NCBI GenBank assembly: GCA_030618905.1
Contig: JAUXCL010000067.1
Coordinates: 1 to 11,475 of the forward strand
Origin: Bacteroidales bacterium
Lineage (GTDB): Bacteria; Bacteroidota; Bacteroidia; Bacteroidales; B18-G4
Reading direction: 5' to 3'
Length of the DNA stretch: 11,475 nt
Made by a program: the position numbers and the translations under genes. The first letter of the stretch is position 1, and each line of letters opens with the position of its first letter. The notes under the pieces are model-generated. The model was not told where the DNA came from, ran no database searches, and saw only the letters and a list, made by a program, of their open reading frames with translations. This document shows, piece after piece, positions 6,432-11,475 of the stretch.

Positions 6432-7802
6432 TTAAGTCATTCTCCAAAGAATCAAAGTTGTCAGAAATATACTTGAATATATCAGCACTGCCATAACAGA
6501 AATAGTTACGGAGTATCTGTTTGTATGTTCTTGTTTCCGAATTACATAAAACGACAATATTAATCCAATCACAGGAAGTATTATCGCAAAAAAACTAATT
6601 GTCGGAGAAACAACAGAAGCAAGAAAGTCATTATTCAACAAATTAGGATTTTTTATTATTAAATCCGCTGACTTAACACCTTCAGGATCTGAAATTGCAT
6701 AACTCCAATATGGGATTCTTGATGTGGTTTTCAATAATGCTTTGAGCAAATGCATACTTGCAGTTACAGGTAAAATAATTAGTGCAAGTTGAGTGAAGGA
6801 TCTTATCCAGCTTTCTTTTTCGATTACTTTTTTTAATACTGCAAAGATCATGAAGAAAATTACAGGAAGAAGAACAAACAAAATAATTGCTTTTATCGTT
6901 CCTGCCAGATTTCCCGAAATACTGAGTGTATGATTAGCCCAGTCTGGGATTGCCATAATTATCTTTTTACTTACTTTCCATTCTATAAAGATCTCATAAA
7001 CAACAAAGCCGCTAACAACAATAAAAAATGCTATTTCCGCCCAGGAGAGTTTTATATCGGCGGACAAATCAGGGGCAAATCTTTGTTTTTGAATTGCAAT
7101 ATTGTCTTTGGTGCAGGATTTATGACATTGACCACATAAAATGCAACTTCGATTATCTTTGATTCTTGCAGGAAAAAGTTCTGATGTGCATGAACGTCCG
7201 GTAAACTTGTATTGATTGGATTTGCTTATACAATCTTTAGTTTTGCAATTCTCACAAATACCTGTATCTTTTACTCGTAATTTACTGAAAGAGAGTAAAG
7301 AATACAATCCAAGCAAATGTCCTATCGGGCAAATGTAGGTGCAAAAAGTTCGCTTTTCCCAAATTAGTCCTGCAATAATCGCAACTGCAAACAGAATGAG
7401 CATATAGATTGCCATATATTGCGGAATACGATGAATTGCAAAAGTATGTATCCCCAGAATTAATATTATGGCGTAAAAGCTTGTAATTACCCAGCCAGAT
7501 TTCAACAATCCACCAGGTTTTAGCTTTAACCCAATTTTCCCTGCAAAAGATGTTACAAGTTCCATAGGACAGATGCTGCACCAAAACCGGCCAATTAGTA
7601 TTGCCATGACAATAATTAACGGCCACCAATACGACCAGACTATTAAGTTTGAAAGATTTGTATTCCGTAAAACCATTGAAAAATCTGAGTCCCTGGTAGT
7701 AATTCCTATTGCACCATAAATAAGCAATACAAATACAGTCAGTGTGAAAAACTGTATTACAGGTAGAAAATATCTTTTTTTAAAAAGCCTGTTAATGTTC
7801 AT
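6432..7802 (-). CDS. Multi-span membrane protein with polyferredoxin motifs (NapH/NosR/CcoG-like)
   Basis: A 456-residue inner-membrane iron-sulfur protein. By eye there are about nine hydrophobic segments, near residues 12-33, 55-72, 104-125, 127-147, 255-273, 302-324, 335-353, 398-421 and 432-453. Cysteine motifs are grouped in the first half: FWCSICPM (Cys75, Cys78), TFCTYICPIG (Cys154, Cys158), CENCKTKDC (Cys183, 186, 191) and CILCGQCHKSC (Cys220, 223, 226, 230). The first two are the CxxCP/CxxxCP signatures after transmembrane helices in NapH, NosR and related proteins, which pass electrons from the quinone pool or cytoplasm towards the envelope. The second ferredoxin set is complete (CxxCxxCxxxC). 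The first set has only three closely spaced cysteines, with Cys205 as a possible fourth ligand. There is no nap, nos or cytochrome oxidase gene nearby. It is the last gene of a minus-strand set, 37 bases after a TlpA-like gene, which suggests a role in supplying electrons to an envelope thiol protein. The partner is inferred. Confidence 0.8.
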   Translation of the reverse strand: MNINRLFKKRYFLPVIQFFTLTVFVLLIYGAIGITTRDSDFSMVLRNTNLSNLIVWSYWWPLIIVMAILIGRFWCSICPMELVTSFAGKIGLKLKPGGLLKSGWVITSFYAIILILGIHTFAIHRIPQYMAIYMLILFAVAIIAGLIWEKRTFCTYICPIGHLLGLYSLLSFSKLRVKDTGICENCKTKDCISKSNQYKFTGRSCTSELFPARIKDNRSCILCGQCHKSCTKDNIAIQKQRFAPDLSADIKLSWAEIAFFIVVSGFVVYEIFIEWKVSKKIIMAIPDWANHTLSISGNLAGTIKAIILFVLLPVIFFMIFAVLKKVIEKESWIRSFTQLALIILPVTASMHLLKALLKTTSRIPYWSYAISDPEGVKSADLIIKNPNLLNNDFLASVVSPTISFFAIILPVIGLILSFYVIRKQEHTNRYSVTISVMAVLIYSSIFLTTLILWRMT

Positions 7803-7839
7803 TTTATTGCTTAATCCCCAAAAGTTTATTGTTTGCTAA

Positions 7840-9024
7840 TTATTGGGTTGCCATTTGAAGAAGCTTTTCTACTTTCTCTTTTAGTGTCTCAAATTTTTCT
7901 TTGTCGTAACCAACTTCGACAAAAGCTATTTTACCTTCTTTATCAACAATATACATTGTAGGGTATGATCGGATTTTATACTTTATATCAACATCAGGCT
8001 TGATCATTACAACATCATAACTAACTTCTCGTTTTGATAGAAATTTATCCAGGTAATCTAGACTATGAGCCTGGTTATCAACCGAATTTAATCCGAATAT
8101 TTTCAAGCCTGAGTCTTTGTGTTCCTTGTAAAGTTCCGATAGTGCAGGAATGGCTCGTACGCATGGTGGACAGTGTGTGTACCAAAAGTCAACAATTATA
8201 ACATTCTTGCCAATGTATTCCGAAAATTTAAACATTTTGTTTTCCGTATAAAACATCCCTTCAAAATCAGGTGCAGCATCACCAATATGAAGCATGCTTT
8301 CAAGCTTTGAAGACTCTGAGTTCGCAAACCTGTCCTCTATTGGATTTTCCCTCAAAATTTTAGCCTGACGTTTGTGCAATTCCCCAGAATTTACATTGTC
8401 AAACTCATAATCGGTAAAGAACAACTCATCGTAATAAACATAATCTTTCTTTTCTGTTTTTGCCAATGCCCATAAAGGCATTAAGTGTTTTAAGCTTAAA
8501 ATATAAGTGTGCGATTTCTTTTCATTTTTGTGCATGACAGGAAATTCTACAAATATTTTTTTACACTCTTCGCCATTATATACTGTGTCTAAAATGATAA
8601 TCCGGTTAAGAGAGTCAGCAAACTGTTTTTGCAAGATTTCGGGTTTCAGAAAAATGTCAATCCAATCAACAGAAGAAATAAAACTTTCGTTGAAATCATG
8701 ATATAATGCAGTTACTTTTTTAGGTGGTATTGCCAGATAAAAGTCTCCTTTATGGTAAATCATATTATACGGACGATAGTCATTATCTACCCATACATAG
8801 CCGTTTCGTAAGGAGTCTTCACTGTCTCGTACTGCCCATACCTTAAAAGGGGTAATGGTCGTGTCTTGTCCGTTTGAATAATAATACTTCTGCGTTAGCT
8901 TGTACTGTACAGATTGTTTTTCTGTTATTTTTTCAATAACATCAGAAATGAAGCTGTCTTTCTTTTTGCTGCAAGCATTAAATAGAAAAGAAGCTAACAT
9001 TAGAAATAAGACTGTTTTTTTCAT
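7840..9024 (-). CDS. TlpA-type thioredoxin-fold lipoprotein with a large N-terminal beta-rich domain
   Basis: A 394-residue lipoprotein. The signal peptide is MKKTVLFLMLASFLFNAC, with lipobox LFNAC and Cys18 as the lipidated residue. It is followed by SKKKD, less like a surface-export signal than KKDD, so a periplasm-facing location is likely. The C-terminal domain (about 247-390) is a TlpA/ResA-like redoxin: GDAAPDFEG, then VIIVDFWYTHCPPCVRAIPA with the active site Cys285-Pro-Pro-Cys288, the cis-proline in SYPTMYIV (Pro355), and DKEGKI. An intact CxxC predicts thiol-disulfide reductase activity. The N-terminal part (about 35-240) is beta-rich. Segments such as KVWAVRDSEDSLRNGYVWVD and GEECKKIFVEFP resemble a LolA/MucB-like fold, but this is a visual guess. 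The gene starts 15 bases after the transglutaminase-like gene and precedes the polyferredoxin gene, so the three are probably co-transcribed. The thiol substrate is unknown. Confidence 0.85.
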   Translation of the reverse strand: MKKTVLFLMLASFLFNACSKKKDSFISDVIEKITEKQSVQYKLTQKYYYSNGQDTTITPFKVWAVRDSEDSLRNGYVWVDNDYRPYNMIYHKGDFYLAIPPKKVTALYHDFNESFISSVDWIDIFLKPEILQKQFADSLNRIIILDTVYNGEECKKIFVEFPVMHKNEKKSHTYILSLKHLMPLWALAKTEKKDYVYYDELFFTDYEFDNVNSGELHKRQAKILRENPIEDRFANSESSKLESMLHIGDAAPDFEGMFYTENKMFKFSEYIGKNVIIVDFWYTHCPPCVRAIPALSELYKEHKDSGLKIFGLNSVDNQAHSLDYLDKFLSKREVSYDVVMIKPDVDIKYKIRSYPTMYIVDKEGKIAFVEVGYDKEKFETLKEKVEKLLQMATQ

Positions 9025-9039
9025 TTTATGGAATTTTCT

Positions 9040-11475
9040 TTACAATAGTTTTAAGATATCATTGCCTACACCAATTTTATAACCTTCCTGTAAATAATAA
9101 ATTTCGCCTTCGGGGTTGGCTATCATTATTTTAGGATACGTTTCCGATTTGTCCTTAATTTTGATATCAAATAATTCATTAGGATCTTGCTCTACCACTT
9201 TAAAGACTGTCCGGTGTGGTAAATTAGGATAATCATCGGCTTTAAATGTTGCCGGTAAATCTTTTTTCCGGATTATAAAAACTATCGTACTATTCAGTTT
9301 TTCAAAATCATTTTTAATTTTCTGAATATCGTTTAATACGTGTTTCGATGGCTCTTTATCCGGTTGAATTATTGCTATGACAATATTTGATGATTCCTGC
9401 AAGCTCTTAGCTCTCATATCTTTGTAACTAAGGCTGTTGCTGAGTTTTTCGCGATTTACAGAGCCCTGTAACTTCAATCCAATTTTGTTCTTCGGAAAGT
9501 GTAGATCTATCACTGTATCGCTTTCAATATTGATGAATTTTATATCCACTAAAATTTTTCCGGACGATAAGCGGTTAGAAGTGATTAAACGATAAGTGCC
9601 GGCTCTTAGTTTGAAGTCACCAATTTCATCAATATTTTGATATTCACCAAATCCGAGCGTATTGAAATTGTTATTTTCAAATCTCGCCAAAGTTAAATGA
9701 TGATAATATTGAGGTGTGAATTTCAGGTCTTTATCGCTAACATTAAAGCCAATGTTGAATTTTTCATGCTGCTGTGGCTTTCCGTCAAAAAATACATCAA
9801 CCCATTTGTTTTCAGACATATACTGGGCGGTATAAGTGCCCGGTTCCAGTCTTGAAGGAATGCCAAAAGTTCGACAGCATGCCACAAAAAACAATTTGCG
9901 GGAACGGCTGTTGGCTACCCTCAGTTTATACACGCCAATAGGTGTTATAGGGATATTATATGCTTGTCTATCATTGTTAATCCGGATGCTGTCTTTAATC
10001 CAAGTGATCAATATATTGGGGTCCTGTCTTGCATTTTCAACAAAATTTTCATCAAATTTACTGATAATAAAACTTTTATATGCCAGAAGCATTTCGAGTT
10101 CAATTCTTGGGTTTAAAATATATTTTTCAAATATTTCAGAAGAAAATTTATCGGCATAAGCCATTGAATTTATTAAGTGGTCGTTTAGAATTTTTGCCTC
10201 AGTATCCCGCAAGTCTTTGTTTGCAATTTTATCAAGAAGCGGCTCTGTCCATATATTCTCTTTGTTTGCATCAATAAAGTTGATTATTTCTTCGTAATTC
10301 CCTCTGCTTTTCTCTACATATTGCCATAAATTTTCATCATGTCCGGCAATAAAATCTTCTTTTGAAATAAATGACGAAACATAAACATTACGGATAGAGT
10401 CTTCGTATTGCAATGTGGCTTTGTTTTGGTTTTTCTGTTCATCGGTTAATTCAACTTTTGTTTTGTCAGATGAAGACGGCGGCATTAATTCCCAATGCAC
10501 TTCTTTAAATTCCGGATTGTTCAATGCGATTGTAACAGTATCTTTTTCGCCTATTTTAATTTTTTGAAAACCATAATTTACACTGTCGCTTACCCAAATC
10601 AGCAATTCGCCTAAACCGGTTGTCAGATACGAAATGCCGTTTTCGTCGGATTGCTTTTTGGTTATTGGATAGAACTCTGCATAATTGTACAACTGATATT
10701 CAATTTTTGCATTTTCAACCGGTTTTCCTTCTGTATCAACAATTTTCACAAACTGCTTGAAAGTATTTGCATATCTTTCTATCACATTAATATCGTTGTA
10801 TTGCGAGGTGCTTACGTTTATTTCTTCATTCCCTTCGTATTCGCCAAAAACACGAGCATGCACCAACATTGCACGACTTGCCGGCTCATTGAACCAGCCT
10901 AAATTCAGCACCGGTTCCGGTTCGCAAGCACCAAGAAAATACCATTGTCCGTCTGCCCAAACTTCAACCCAGGCATGATTATCGTCGGAATGTGCCCAAC
11001 GCGGCGTATAAACCTGGCGTGCCGGAATACAAACTGCACGCATGGCTGCAACAGCAAAAGTTGATTCTTCACCGCAGCGTCCATAGGCTGTTTTCATGGT
11101 AGCCAGCGGTGATGAAGTGCGTCCGTCGGCAGGGCGATACTCCACTTTTTCGTGGCACCAGTGATTTACTTCAATTGCCGCATCATACATTGACAAACCT
11201 TTGGTACGCCCTTTCAGTTCATTGTAAAAAACAATTCTTGAAGTATCTAAATTTTCATTGTTAATGCGGTAGGGTAGGACAAAATGCTTATAAATATTTT
11301 CAGGAATTTTCTTTGCCCATTCAATTTCATTTTTCGCTTTAATAGTTGTTCTTACATGTTTGAGGTAAAAATCACCGTCATAATCGGCTAAATCATTTAA
11401 AGGCATATAAGAATACAAGAATTTCAATGACTCTGTTTCTTCTTTGCTTAATCCTTTATTGAAAATACCGAACAG
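9040..11475 (-). CDS. Large transglutaminase-like protein with a second inactive unit and a cysteine-less thioredoxin-like C-terminus; 5' end cut by window
   Basis: The frame is open to the window edge, giving 811 visible residues. The first residues read LFGIFNKGLSKEE, so the true start lies outside and any signal peptide is unseen. Numbering is from the first visible residue. A transglutaminase/protease-like core is at about 95-210. Its catalytic set is intact: Cys134 in YGRCGEES, His167 in DNHAWVEVW and an acidic residue in FLGACEPEP (Glu185 or near). A carboxypeptidase-regulatory or CNA-B-like beta domain follows (about 238-320, VKIVDTEGKPVENAKIEY). Then come a helical region and a second transglutaminase-like unit (about 510-565) in which Cys is Ser523 and His is Asn556. 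A beta domain and a thioredoxin-like C-terminus (about 695-811, ending PKIMIANPEGEIYYLQEGYK) without cysteines complete it. Such enzymes may cross-link, deamidate or cleave peptides; which applies is unknown. It is first of the visible genes of a likely operon with the TlpA-type lipoprotein (15-base gap). Confidence 0.85.
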   Translation of the reverse strand: MFGIFNKGLSKEETESLKFLYSYMPLNDLADYDGDFYLKHVRTTIKAKNEIEWAKKIPENIYKHFVLPYRINNENLDTSRIVFYNELKGRTKGLSMYDAAIEVNHWCHEKVEYRPADGRTSSPLATMKTAYGRCGEESTFAVAAMRAVCIPARQVYTPRWAHSDDNHAWVEVWADGQWYFLGACEPEPVLNLGWFNEPASRAMLVHARVFGEYEGNEEINVSTSQYNDINVIERYANTFKQFVKIVDTEGKPVENAKIEYQLYNYAEFYPITKKQSDENGISYLTTGLGELLIWVSDSVNYGFQKIKIGEKDTVTIALNNPEFKEVHWELMPPSSSDKTKVELTDEQKNQNKATLQYEDSIRNVYVSSFISKEDFIAGHDENLWQYVEKSRGNYEEIINFIDANKENIWTEPLLDKIANKDLRDTEAKILNDHLINSMAYADKFSSEIFEKYILNPRIELEMLLAYKSFIISKFDENFVENARQDPNILITWIKDSIRINNDRQAYNIPITPIGVYKLRVANSRSRKLFFVACCRTFGIPSRLEPGTYTAQYMSENKWVDVFFDGKPQQHEKFNIGFNVSDKDLKFTPQYYHHLTLARFENNNFNTLGFGEYQNIDEIGDFKLRAGTYRLITSNRLSSGKILVDIKFINIESDTVIDLHFPKNKIGLKLQGSVNREKLSNSLSYKDMRAKSLQESSNIVIAIIQPDKEPSKHVLNDIQKIKNDFEKLNSTIVFIIRKKDLPATFKADDYPNLPHRTVFKVVEQDPNELFDIKIKDKSETYPKIMIANPEGEIYYLQEGYKIGVGNDILKLL

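Noticed and set aside
6402..6440. CAGG/CCTG hairpin followed by AT-rich sequence as a terminator between relA and the minus-strand genes
   Set aside because: Only four base pairs with a 7-base loop, inside the relA stop region, and no true T-run; not a credible intrinsic terminator.
6930..7139. Plus-strand open frame within the polyferredoxin gene
   Set aside because: It mirrors the opposite-strand coding frame, has no recognisable domain or promoter, and the minus-strand gene has clear family motifs.
7803..7830. TTTATTG occurring twice in the spacer between the polyferredoxin and TlpA genes
   Set aside because: A 7-base AT-rich repeat is expected by chance in such a spacer.

Overview
The window looks like the chromosome of a member of the Bacteroidota. 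The signs are a SusC/BtuB-type outer-membrane receptor next to a surface-type lipoprotein with Cys-Lys-Lys-Asp-Asp after the lipobox, a ClpS of the Bacteroidota kind, an almost complete lack of Shine-Dalgarno sequences, AT-rich spacers, and one TAnnTTTG-type promoter element. I cannot name a genus. No RNA gene, CRISPR array, insertion sequence or integrase was seen. The only stretch without a gene is short (2264-2396).

Left block, plus strand, 1-6417. It opens with the 3' end of a TonB-dependent receptor gene (1-711), followed 19 bases later by a beta-propeller lipoprotein gene (731-1807). This layout matches the BtuB/BtuG vitamin B12 capture pair, though the substrate is inferred. Next come a two-cysteine OsmC-family gene (1850-2263), possibly with its own promoter inside a perfect 8-9-8 inverted repeat, and then clpS (2397-2675). 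An nfeD-like gene (2691-3158) and floA (3164-4180) follow, 5 bases apart. They form the membrane-microdomain pair known from other bacteria. Last is a full-length RelA/SpoT homologue (4237-6417). Its synthetase residues are intact, but several metal-binding residues of its (p)ppGpp hydrolase domain are replaced, so it is probably a synthetase-only enzyme.

Right block, minus strand, 6432-11475. It meets relA tail to tail with only 14 bases between stop codons. In transcription order it holds a large transglutaminase-like protein (start outside the window), a TlpA-type thioredoxin lipoprotein with an intact CPPC, and a multi-span membrane protein with CxxCP/CxxxCP and ferredoxin motifs. Spacers are 15 and 37 bases, so this is very likely one operon. 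The large protein carries an intact transglutaminase triad, a second transglutaminase-like unit in which both Cys and His are replaced, and a thioredoxin-like C-terminus with no cysteines. An envelope thiol/electron-transfer module acting with a transglutaminase-like protein is the most unusual thing in the window. Its function is not known to me and is offered as a hypothesis. This block also looks more AT-rich than the left block over most of its length.
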